Positions 47,901 to 59,900 of a stretch of 64,000 nucleotides of DNA are shown in pieces. This stretch comes from Apus apus. Lineage: Eukaryota; Chordata; Aves; Apodiformes; Apodidae. A program made the translations under genes and the position numbers. Positions within the stretch are counted from its first letter, which is position 1. The number at the start of each line of letters is the position of its first letter. A model generated the notes under the pieces. It searched no databases. It was given only the letters and a program-made list of their open reading frames with translations, and had not been told where the DNA came from. The stretch covers positions 16,879,501-16,943,500 of the forward strand of contig NC_067287.1 in NCBI RefSeq assembly GCF_020740795.1, read 5' to 3'.

Positions 47901-50900
47901 GGGCTGGCTAAGCATCTGGGCGCAGGGGCTCCCTGGGAGGACACCATCCCCACTGTGTCCCACCATCCCCACTGTGTCCCACCATCCCCACTGTGTCCCA
48001 CTGCTCTGCCCCTCTCGTGCTACCAGTTCTCCCTTGTGACCCTACTCCATGGGCACAGGTGGAGTGCGTCAGCCCTTCTCACACCAGCACCAGGCTGGTC
48101 CAGGGGCTTCCCAGGTCTATCCAGGGACCTTCCAGACCCTTCCACTCAGCCCTGGTCCCCACCATGGCTCCATTGCCCCCAGGTTTGCTAAAGCCTGTAT
48201 CACCTCTCAGCTACATCTCCTGAATTTTTTCCCCATAAAGCAGATTGAATAACCTCTTAAGAACCTGAGCTGATCTCCTTTTAGAGCCCAGCCCTTCCTT
48301 GCCATGCCAGCACTGCCTGATCCTCCCTGACAGGGCTGCCTCTTGTTTCAAGGTTGGATGTGTCTGTCTTGGGCTCCCAACACAGGGTTTTGCTCCACTC
48401 GCCTCCACCTGCACTCAGCAATCAAACTGCCTTGGAACTTTTCCTTTTCCCAGGGAACAGTCTGCACCCGCCTGGATTTGGGAGCAGGGAAGAGGGCAGA
48501 AGCTGCCTGTGCATGGTGTCCTTGCACAGCCCCCTCCTGTCCAGCCCAGAGTTATGGTGGAGCAGAGTGACATGCTTTTGTGGTGGTGCTCCATGGCAAT
48601 GGAACCCCAGCAGGGACGGCCACGCTGACAGTGTCACTGGTGGCTCAGCACCTCTGACCATTTATCTCAGTGCCTAATTTTAGTCCCTCACTTTGCAGGG
48701 CCATGCTCAGGTTTAATGCCAACTGCCCCTTCCCTCTAAAGCCCCTGCCAGACCTGTTCAGGCACTGAACAGGACTTAAGGCCTCCCTTTGCTGTCTCTT
48801 CCTTTCTGTGGGATTCTCTGGGGCTGCCTCAGTTTCCTTTTGCTGTCCCACCAGGCTCAGGACACAACAGCATCTCTGAGGAGCCCAGAATACAGCAAAG
48901 CTCCAGCCCCTGCTGCCATGCTGCACCATGGGGTGGGCACCGTGTCCAGCTGTGCCAGAACAGGGGCTGCCTCTGCAGAGCTTCTTGGCTGCTGCTGGTC
49001 TCAGGTGACACAGGGACAGGCCCCAGGGCTGGGCAGTACAGGGAGGATGGGGCTGGACCTGGCCCTCAGGATGCCACCACATACTTTGTGTTGATGAGGC
49101 CGCACCTTGAATACTCTGTTGAGTTTTGGGCCCCTCACTACAAGAAGGGCATTGAGGTGCTGGAGTGTGTCCAGAGAAGGGCAACAAAGCTGGTGACGGG
49201 TCTAGAGCGTAAGTCTTATGAGGAGCAGCTGAGTGATCTGGGGTTGTTTAGTTTGGAGAAAAGGAGGCTGAAAGGAGACCTTATCCTCTCTACACCCACC
49301 TGAAAGGAGGTTGTACCGAAGTGGGTGTTGATCTCCTCTCACAATTAACATGGAATAGGACAAGAGTGGATGGCCTCAAGTTGCAGCAAGGGAAGTTTAG
49401 GCAGGATATATGGAAAAATTTCTTTACCAAAAGGGTTGTTAGGCCCTGGAACAGGCTGCCCAGGGAAGTGGTGGAGTCCCCATCCCTGGAGGTATTTAAA
49501 AGCCATGTAGACATGGTACTTAGGGACATGATTTAGTGGTGGACGATACAATGTACTAAGTTAATGGTTGAACTTCATGATCTTAAGGCCTTTTCCAAGC
49601 AAAATTATTCGATCATTCTGTGCCCACAGCCAGCGAGGCCAGTGGGTGGACTGGCTGTGCAGCCACCAGCTCCCAAGCACAGCCATGCATCCTGGGGCTG
49701 TGCCTGTTCCCTGGTCCTGGGGTGGCATGGAGGCCAGCCCATGGGCAGCTACCAAAAGCCTGGGCTCCCAGCTCTGCCTCTGGCTACCTGGGCAGGGGAC
49801 TGGTGCAGTGACCACACATGCTGGGTCCCTGTTCTGGGGCACTGGGGACCAGGAGGGCTGCTCCCTGGCGGGCGAAGCAGCGGGTGCAGCTGTCCAGTCA
49901 GTCACCTCCACCCCTGCCCTCTCGCCTGCTGCTGGGGGTTTATTTTTGCTGAGGAATGTGCCATCCCCTCAGATTCTGGCAGGCTGCAGGGCTTGTGTTA
50001 CAGGCGAGAGGCTGAGACCTGGGCCTGTGGGTGGGTAAATATAGCCTCACCACTCGGAGCTGCGTGATGGGGCAATGGCCTCTTCATCCTCCCAGGGCTG
50101 CCCAGTGCTCCTTGTGCCTCTCCTACCTCCCAACACCAGGCTGCTGTCTTGTGCTTTGTTCTGGTGGCACTGGGAAAGGACTAGCTGCTTCTACCCTGCT
50201 ACCTGAACATTTGCTTGCTTCCACCTTGCCCTCATGGATGGAGCCCCTCAGCTCCAGGCAGGGGGGATGCTGGGAGTGGGGCTGGCAGGGCAGGGATGAA
50301 ATGCCTCCTGCCACCAAGCTCTGTGCCCAGGAACCTGGAGCCAAGGTCACTCTGCTATTCTGTATCCCCACATCTTCCACCTGCAGCAGGCACTGTGTGC
50401 TTGGACATCCCTTCTAGTGGCAGCAAGAGAAGGTGATGCTAAGGAGGGTCTCCCTCACCCCTGGGAGAGGGGTCACAGTAGAGCACTGCTCTTCTTTGCA
50501 GTGAGAAAGCTGCTGTGCTGCTGCCCTGCCCTGTGATGAAGCCATCCTGCTGCATTTATTTACCTCTGGGGACAGGGCTGGGGATGGTTCCCACCTCCCC
50601 AGGATCCCAGTACATCCCCACCTCCCACAGATGATCTCCAGCAGCTCCCAGAGGCAGAAAAACATGAAAGATTCATGCCCAGATGTCCTGCCTGATATGT
50701 CTGCATGAACCCACTGCCATCAATTATTCAAGGGGCTGATGGCCAGGGCTGGGGGGCTGGTGCCTGGCTGGTGCTGCTGTGCTGGGGCAGGATGGGTGCA
50801 AAGTTACCAGGGAGCCCCCCCAAGGTGTGGGGAGCCATGCTTCTCTGAGCAGAGTAATTAATCCTGCATTTTGGGCAAGTGTTTGTTTTGCTTGGGGCTG

Positions 50901-53900
50901 ATGTGTGTCCAGCAGGTGAAGCTGGAGCTGGGTGGCAACGGGGGCCACCTGCTCTGGCTCTGCCCCTTGTCCATGCCATGGCCATGCCCACCTGTGTTCC
51001 CTGCCCCATGTCCCTGTCCTGCAGAGGAGCAGGGCAGTGCCAGGATTGCCTCTGAGCTAAGGCAGGACAGATGGGCTTCCCTGGGTGCTGGCTGCCATCA
51101 TCTTCCACTGGACACCTTATGCAGGGCCTTTGCCTTTGCCATTGCAGAGGGGTTTGCAGGTCCTGCTGCCTTTGGAAGTGACTTTCAGGCCCTGCACCTC
51201 TTGGAGATGTCCCAGCTGCTCCCAGGGGTGCAGCATGTCTGAGGCAGCCCAGAGCCACTTCTGGGCTTTTGCTGAGGGATGACCAAGTGGCAGAGCACAG
51301 TCAGAGGGAAGGGCTGTGTTCCTAGCTGGCCAGCACCTGCAATCAATGGGGCAGCAGATGATACTCGAATGACCGTGTTTAGGCTCGGGCACATGTGGTC
51401 CCGCCCTGGGTCAGAGGTACCCACCTCTGCCCCTACCCAGGGCTGGGGGAACCAACAGAGTCCTCTGGCAGGAGATTCCTTTAGTGCCAGCTCTGGCATT
51501 TGTGGAACTTGCCTGATATGTGGGGTCTCCACGGAAACTCTGCACCAGCACTTGAATTGTGGGACTGTCAGAAATGTTGTATAAACAGCTCCTTTTGTGC
51601 TGGGTAATTTGCAAGTTATTATGGAGCCATGAAAAGCCTCATGTTGGGAGACATGGGCTGGGAGGGGAAGTGGAGAAAAGCTGCTGGAACTGCCAAGTGA
51701 TGTGGGAAGCGTGATGCCTGTGTGCAACCCTATGTGGAGTGGTCAGCTCCCCATGGAACAGGTGAGCAGCTTGAGGACAAGCACTGGCTGGGGATGTCTG
51801 CAGCAGCATCCTCGTAGATGTCCTGCAGTGAGGGACAGCCAGTGGGGCTGGAACCTTGGCAGCCTCTGCAGGAGCCTGGAAAAGGGGCTGAGGGGTGCTG
51901 CAGGGCTCAATAGCTTGCTGAGATGGTGATGGGCACCCAGAGCTGTGGAGGACATGGCAGCTCAGTCCTGGGCACCCAGACTTGCCCTGAGCTGTGCCAT
52001 GGGTCTTCATCCCAGCATGAGGAGAGGTCAAGTGTGTGTCACACAACATGGACAGGGACAACAGCCTATATTCCAAGGTCATGCTTGTGTCCCCACCAGT
52101 GACAAAACTGTGATGCTAGCCCAGGGTACCAGCCCAGTTGTGGGTCCTGAGGCACCGAGGGGGCAGGGTGCAAGGTCTGCTCTGGGGCACTGGGGGCCTG
52201 GGGCTGGAGGCTCTGTGGTTTGCAAGTGGGGCTCGTGCTGTGGTGTGGGCAGAGCCAGGTCAGGGGGGTTGCTCTGATGTACTGTGCCCATATGAGCTCT
52301 CCTTCTTCTGCAGACAGGTCAGGAGTGCTGAGACCCATTCCCATGTCTTGGTAAAGAGACAATTCTGCATTGTTGATGGCTGCAGAATGTGGAGGACTGA
52401 ACAGAGGCTGGCAGAGTGTTGGTGAACCTGGCTGGGCAGCACCATGGCACGCCATGGCTGTGCTGCTGTGTGCAGGGTTGTGGCAGTGGAGTTGCCTCAT
52501 TTGGGGGCATTTTGGGGGCACTGTGTGAAGGGCAGCTGTGTGCAGCACTGGCGTGGTGTGTTGTGCCCTTCTTGTCCCCGTTGAGGTGCACAATGGAGCC
52601 GCGGTGGTGGGCTGTGCCCCACGGAGCTGAGCGTGGGAGAGAGCAGCAGCCTGTGCACCAGGCAGTGGGACAGGATGGACCGATGGCAGGGCACAGCAGG
52701 ACAGACACATTGCTGGGCAGGAGGCTCGGACCCCTGGGTGTCACGTACCCAAAGACACTGGGGGGGAAGACGTATGCCCGACCCAGCCGCGCCCCCCGCC
52801 CCGCGACTGCCCTCGCCCCCTGCCACCTGTGCCCTGCCTGTCCCCCGCCTCTGTCACTGTGTGCCAGGGCTGGCGGGGAGGCGGAGGCGGAGGCAGGCAG
52901 GGGAAGGATGGAGGGAGGAGCACTCCAGTGATGCTTCAAGCTCACAGCTCCAGCCCTCCTGAGCCCAACCTGGCGAGCCCCTTCCTCTCCCTCCGCTGTC
53001 CCCGGCTGCCGGTGGTGAAGGATGCTCGGAGCATCGCTTGCCCCCGGGGCGTGCTGACAGCGGGGACCCCGCCGGGACCGGGCTGGCGTCCTGCCGGGCC
53101 TGAGCCGGTGTGACCGGGCCAGCGGGGCTCTGCAGAAGCATGAAGAAGATCTGGGTGAAGAAGCGTTTCCAGGTAAGGGCTCTGGGCTGCCGCGCCGGAG
53201 GGTGCCGGGAGGAGGGGGCAGTGTCGGGAAGTGGGGGCACAGCGGGATGGGGACGAGGATGGGGATGGGAGTGTCCCTCCGGCCCTGCCACTGCTACCTG
53301 GAGCTCCCTAGGGCTTCGCCCATCGCCGGCTCCAGCCCCGCTTGCAGAGCCGCCAGCTGCCTGCCTGTCCTAGCCAACACGGGCAGGAGGGGCAGAGGGC
53401 AGATGCTCGCCGCCGTTTGTGCCAGCAGCGGGGGACGGAACCCCCACCGAGGGCTTCCCCCCCCGCCACCCTCTCCCCTCTCTGCCCTCCGGAGAGGCAA
53501 ATGGAGGCTGGTTCATGGCTGCCCCCAGCCCCGCTGCTGGTGGTCACGGAGCTGGAGAGGAGGCTTTGCATGCGTCATCCCCTCCGCGTCAGGAGCATGC
53601 CTGGCACCGGCGAGGCTCCTCCGCGGGGCCGCCGCACGCTCCGCCGCCGAGCAAGGAACAAGGACGTCACTTGGCCTCAGCGGGAGGTGGAGGATGGAGG
53701 GGGGGGGCATCCTTCCAGGAAGCCCTCTGGGGTGCACAAACCCACCCTGCTGCTCCAACCAGCGCGGGCGCGTAGCCTCCCCGTTGTCACCCTGCCTGGT
53801 GACCCGGCGGGGGCTGGGGAGGGGCTGTCACCTGCAGCCCCTTCCCAGGGGTCTGGCATGTGCCGGGGGACACAGGTCCCCAGGGATGCTGGGACCTGAT

Positions 53901-56900
53901 GGTAGGGGTCCCTCTAGGGCAGGGGGGGGTGGCACTGCCTAGCTGCCCCATCTGCAGTAAGCCCATGTGGTGGGGCAGGATCCTGCTCCACTGGCCAAGC
54001 TTGGCAGGTATCAGGACACCCCTGCACCAGACAAGACACCCTGTCTTGTCTCCCTGTCTGCCTGTTTTGCACCCAAGGCACCAGTGCCGTGTGGTGCTGG
54101 GCTCTACCTGCCAGCTGGTGGCAGGCTGCACAGGCTGTGCTCCATGGCCCCAGGAGCCCCTGTGATTCCCGTTGTCCCTATGGCTATGTCTAGGGATGTC
54201 CCACACCAGGGCCAGGACAGGGTTGCAGCTCAGGCTGGGGGGTCTATGGCAAAGGAGGCAGCACCTGGTCTCACCTGGTTGCTCTGTGGGGTGGGGTTGA
54301 AGTCTGGTGCTGATCCCAGCCAGTCCTTCTCCCCATCCCGGGCTGAGTACGCACAGGGCAGACTCCTGGGGCTCCCCCACCCATTTTCTCAGGGTTCAAA
54401 TGAAGTCCCAGGCAGGGAGCACACACCTCCTCTCCAGCTAGCCCCTTTGACCAGAATCTGGCTCTTCAGCAAGCCCCAAGCTACTCCTGCCCCCTTTCCA
54501 CCTCCTTGCTTGGGGTGCCAGCTGCCAAGCTGCAGGGGGGTGCTGTGCCCAATGGGCATCCTGGGTGCCCCAGTCCCACAGGGACCTATTGCAGGGCAGA
54601 GGGGAGGAACCCCAGCCACCCCATAGCTCTGGGTGATGGAGCCCAGCCCAGGCCCACCGGGTGCAGTCACCATGTTTGATGGGGAGCTGATGGCGCCAGT
54701 CCCTGGGGAAGCCACAAGAGCACCCGATAATGGCACTCAATTGTATTTTCATTTTTTAATGGGGGAATTATCTGCCGATGGTGCAGTTAATCACTCATCT
54801 ATCTTTCCCTGGCCTGGAAGACGGGCTGCCAGCCAGAACCAGCACAATCAGCCAGGGAGGGGACGTAAAAGCCTGGCTCGGCCTGAATACAAATGTTCTC
54901 GTGCAGCCGCTGCCCTCTGGCCAGCCCTGCATGCCGGCAAGGGGCTGGTAGGAGTCCTCATGCGCTGCCTACGAGCAGGGGCTTTGGGGCATGCAAAATA
55001 AGCCTGCTGCCCTTCCAAGGGCAACTAACAGCTGGCCATGCTTGGCTGGCTATCCCCAGGGGCTGGCTGTCCCTAGGGGACATCTGTCTGTGATCTGCCT
55101 GGGAGCTGTGAGGAGGCAGGAGGGACTGGCAGAGCAAAGGGCTTCAAGAAAGCTGGGTGTCCAGCTCTGGGCTCCATGCTGGGGAGACAGGGCACAGGGC
55201 AACAGTGTCCTGGGGAGATCCCCTCACACGGACTGACTGGGGAGGATACTCAGTCCTGGCAGCCCAACTCTGCCTTTCTGCACTCCACATCCCCAGTTCT
55301 GCCTGCCTTGGACGTTACCCCATCTCTCTGCTTCCCTGAAAGATGCTGTTTGTGCATGCCAGGCCTGGCAGCTGGGTCACCCTTGGCCAGTCTCTCCCTT
55401 GGCAAGAGGTTGCTCAGCCCTGGGCTGCAGTCCCACCCTGCTCTGGTCCTGCCTGGCTGCCTAGACAGTGAGGGCGAGCATGGCTCCCATTCCTCCAGCC
55501 CTGTGCAGAGAGGCCAGCCCCATGCTGCTTGTGCCAGGCAGCCTTTCTCACAGCTGGCACAGCCTCCACCAGGCATGGGGGATGTTGTCCCCATGCTGGG
55601 CCAGTGCTCACAGTGGTGTCTGGGCCAGTGCCTGGAAGACACTTTGCTGGCCCGGTCCCCATGCTGGCATGGGCAGTGGCTTCAAAGGGGCTGCAGAGAA
55701 TTTGGGGACCTGCCTGGGCAAAGACCTTGCTGTAGGCAGTGGTGCTGGGGCAGCTGCACAGCCCAGGACTGTCACTCCCTGGCACTGGCTGTGGCACTGG
55801 GCTGGGGTGCGGGGTCTCACCCCCCAGGAACAGGCAAGGGTGCAGGGCTGGGTTGCAGGGTGTCCATCTCCCAGAAATAGGCAGTGGCACAGGGCTGGGT
55901 TGCAGGTGGTGTGTATGTGTGCGTGCACACGTGGGTGCGTGTGATTGTGTGTGTGCACTGCTGGGAATGTGCTACACGTGTCCACCTACACCCATCCATG
56001 GCTGCAAGCATGGGGGTGGGGACACCTGGGGGTGTGTGCCTCTGGGTACCCTGTGGGCGTGCAGCTGTGGGGGTGTGTGTGTGAGTGTGTGTGTGAGTGG
56101 CACCTCTTGTGCTGTGCCAGTGTGAGTGGTGGTGGGTGTGAGTGGTGTGTCATGTGCCATGGTGGCGTGCGGGTGTGCTGTGCCACCCGTGTCTGTGTGC
56201 ATGAGCAGGGGTGTGGCACCGTCCCATGGGTAATGCTGTCTTCTCTTTTCCTTTGCAGAAGACCGGCCACTCGCGGCGCTTCGGGCGCTTCACGCATGGT
56301 GCGTTGAGTTACCAGGACCTGGCTTCCCCCCCAGCTGCCCTGAGCGTGCCAGGATGGGGTCCAGCCCCACCACCGTGCTGGAGGGGGGCAGTAAACAGAG
56401 GCTGTGCAGGGATGGGCTGCACCCTGCCAGCCCTGAAACAGGGTCCCAGTAATCTGGGGGCTCCCAATGTCCCCCGGGAGGCCAGGCTACTCCTGGGCCC
56501 ACAGCTCTAGTTCCTCAGGAGTTGTCAGGCTGTTGAGGCTGTGCTGGGGAGCCTGGTGCAGCAACAGTGTGCCGGGCTGAGGAGGGGTGGCTTGGACCAG
56601 GGGAAGCAGCGTGGCCTCCCACTGTGCTGTGACAGTGCAGTGGAGGGGAGAAGTGATGGGGCAGTGGCCATGTCCCTTGTCACAGGGCTCTGTTGCAGCA
56701 GCTTGTGAGGGCTCTGGCAGTGGTGAGGGGGAAAGGCTGGCCCTCGTCGACACCATGGCATCCACTTTTCTGGGAGTGGTGCTGCTCTGGCCTGGCTGCA
56801 TCCTGCCTGTGGGGAGGCTCTGATGCTTTACCACAAGCATCCCTGCTCTATCAACCAGGGCTGTGCTGTGGAGCATGGCTGTATTGTTCATCACTTGTCA

Positions 56901-59900
56901 CCAGTGGGGCAGGGGATGTGTGTGTGTGTACGTGTGCCAGAGGGAGGATGCTTGCACATGACACATTGTCTGTGTGCCTGGAAGCACCCAGCTGGGGCAC
57001 AGCCTGGAGTTCTGGCCCCAGCCTGAAGTGCCCTGCAGAGCACAGGGATTTACAGGTGCTGTGGCAGTGAGGCCAGCCCATGAGGCAGCTCCAGCAGCTC
57101 TGGGGACAGGTGGTGGCTGTTCTGCTGGGCAGGATATGGCCACGGCATGGGAAGGCAATGGTGCTGAGCACTGCACAGTAGGGACAGTCTGTGTGTGAGA
57201 AGGGTCTACGTGCAGTGCTGGAGTGGCGTGCAGCAAACATGGGTGCAGAGTGGAGACGTGGTGGGGGAGTCTGGGGAGGCAGACCTGTTTCAATGCCCAA
57301 TGGGCACTTGGCCCTTGCCATGAGTCCAGACAGGGCATGGGGTGCTCCTCGTGGGATCCTGAGATGGGCAAATGCCCAATCCTGGACCCATTCCCAGACC
57401 CAAAGCCTGGCACAGGGTTGCAGGCTCTCCAAGCCGGAGTGGCCCACACAGATACTGTCTTGGCAAATCCCTGCCCCGTGGCAGTGCAGGGAGATGCTGG
57501 GGACAAGGTCCCTCCCCACTGCCCCCCGCGTCTCTGCAGGCCGGGCCAATAACCAGGTGTTGATGTCTCTCTCTCTCTTGCTGCCCCTATGGAAGCGAAG
57601 TTTTCCGCTCCTGCAGGAAACAAAGCTACGGTAGGAAGACCTCTGCCCAATGCCGGTTCCATCCCAGAGTGGGCCCCGTGCCCCAGCCTGCTGCCTTGCC
57701 CTATTGCTGCCACCATCCCCCTGCCCTGCCTCCCCATTCCCTTTCCCATCACTGGCACCATCTCCCTTCCTCCCTATACCTAATGCTGCTCCTGTTTCCT
57801 TTGCTTGCCCTCGCCCTGACTGACTTTTCCACCCCTGGTCCTGCCTTTCTTTGCTGGCAGCTTGTCCCTGCAGGTCACAGTCATGACCCCCACTCTGCAG
57901 CTGCCTGGGTACTGCTCTCCTGCCCCAGTGCTGGTGGGTCTGCAAGGGGCAGCACCAGCCTGGCCTGTTATCCTTCTGTCCCCTCACTCCTTGCTCTCCT
58001 CCCTCTTCCCCAGACTCGGAGACAGGCGAGGATGAGCCCAGTGATCCCCAGGTGACGCAGCGCAGCGAGCTCCAGGATGAGACGGCCTTCAGCACCCCCA
58101 CAGGTGAGCAGGGGGCATCCAGCTGGCCCCTCTGCAAGGGCTCTGCTGGCCCAGCTTTGGGGGTCTCCATGGAGGGGGGGAGATGTAGTCTACCCATTCA
58201 AAGAGGGGAGGGCTTGGGGCAGCCTGCTTAGGACACCTTGGGACACCCTGTGGCCACTCAGCCCTCTCCAAGCAGGGTGCTGGGCTCAACCCCGTGGGCA
58301 CCCACTGTTGGCTCACCCCTCTCCTTCCAGGTGGGTCTGACACCCTTGTGGATGCCTCCATGAACACAACGCCGACCTCGGTGCTGGCCTTGTCACAGGC
58401 GGAGGAGCGCTCCAGCTGGTCGGGCAGCCAGCAGACCGTGGTGGAGAAGGAGATGGATGCCAGCCTCTCCGCACGGGGACCCTACCTCCGTCCCACGGCG
58501 TGGCAGCAGCCCCAGGGAACCCCAAGGCAAGCAAACACGCCGGCCCCGCTCGGCGCCGAGGTCCGGCACCTGGGCGTGGAGCCACTGGTGCGGGCATCAA
58601 GGGCTAATCTGGTGGGCACGAGCTGGGGGTCGGAGGATAGCCTTTCAGTGGCCAGTGACCCGTACGGCAGCGCCTTCAGCCTGTACCGAGGACGGGCGCT
58701 CTCGCTCCACGTGTAAGTAGCCGGGGGAAGCACGCGGAGGGGACATCGCGCTGGGGCCATCTCCTTCCAACCCCTGCAGCCATCTCCTCCCCTCTGCCTG
58801 GGCTTTCTTTGCCTTCACCCTGCCCCAATGAGGAACGGGGGCTCTGAGCAGTAGGCAGCCTGTTCCCAGTGAGAAGGTGGGTTGGTACAGGCCCTTGGGG
58901 GAGAGGCTATATGTGGAGTGAGGTCCCTTTCTGCTGTGGCCAGGTTGGGGTTAATCCCTGTGCCACTGTAAGATCTGCAGCATTCCTGCAAGTTGTGCCC
59001 TGGGTGTCCTCCTGTCCTGCCCAGCCACAGGGGCTCTGCACAGCCCAGGGTGTGGGGACCTGGGGCTGTGCGGCAACCTGGGACACCTGCTGGCAAGGCT
59101 CTGCCACCTGAAGTTCCCACCACACAGGGGTGGCAGCAGAGGCCAGGGACATGCTGCCTCCTCAGGACCTGCTGACATGCTCAGAGCCCTCATCCCTCCC
59201 CATCACCTCTGGTCCCCGTTCCTGCAGGCCTGGCTCCTTCAACCTCCATCCTCCCCCTTTTTGTTTTTGAGGCTGCTTGCTCCACCAGAACTCATCTCCA
59301 CCTTATGATTTCTGCACCACAAATGCTCCTCTGGGGGAAGAGGGGTGGGGGGAGGCACCTGCAGCAGCATGTGTGCAAGGGGGATTGTAGCCTTAGGGAC
59401 TCCCTTCACTTTGCAGAAGATCTGGCCTGTGTCACACTGCCCTGGCACACCAGGGCACCTTGGCAAACTGGAGCACCCCTTGGGCCACAGTCCTGGGTGG
59501 GGCCTTGCTGGATATCCCAGCATCACCCCAGTGTCCCACATGGATACACTTGGGCAAGTGGACACCCTATGTCACAGCAGCCCAGGACTCATTCAACCCA
59601 GCTGGCTCCTGGTCATCTCTGGGTGTCCAGACTCACTCACCAGGGCCCCTCAAGGCTCCTCAGGCCTGGGGCTGCCCTGATCACCCACACCCTTTGCAGT
59701 GCCCCGTTGGGCACCATGGTGTGCGTTGGGAGCAGGGATGCAGCCAGGTGGTGAGAGTGGGCTCTAAGCCATGCTCCTCTGTCTCTTTCCCTGCAGCAGC
59801 ATCCCTCAGGGGGCCTACCGGAGAGATGACCCAAACAGTCACCCCGTTTCTCCAAAGCCTGGTACTGAGCCTCCGAGGTCCCCTGCAGCCCTGCCACTGA

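Larger units (their letters stand above)
45353..53139 (+). other. SPEG intron 1, first part
   Basis: Intron from the first Ig exon to the alternative start. Apart from the 19-bp repeat (47942) and the CR1 copy (49092), it has no recognisable gene. AGGAATGTG (49952-49960), just after the CR1 copy, lies near AT-rich MEF2-like words (TTTATTTTTG at 49939, GTAAATATAG at 50034) and may be an intronic muscle enhancer. Several AT-rich patches (50530-50720, 50850-50890, 51560-51620) stand out from the GC-rich background and could be conserved elements. Confidence 0.45.

Noticed and set aside
57617-57630. 14-base microexon candidate with good flanking splice signals in SPEG
   Set aside because: Inclusion between 56298 and 58014 would shift the frame of the common exon.
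56851-58197. 448-codon minus-strand frame
   Set aside because: It is intronic and antisense to SPEG exon 58014, with no recognisable domain and no splice support.
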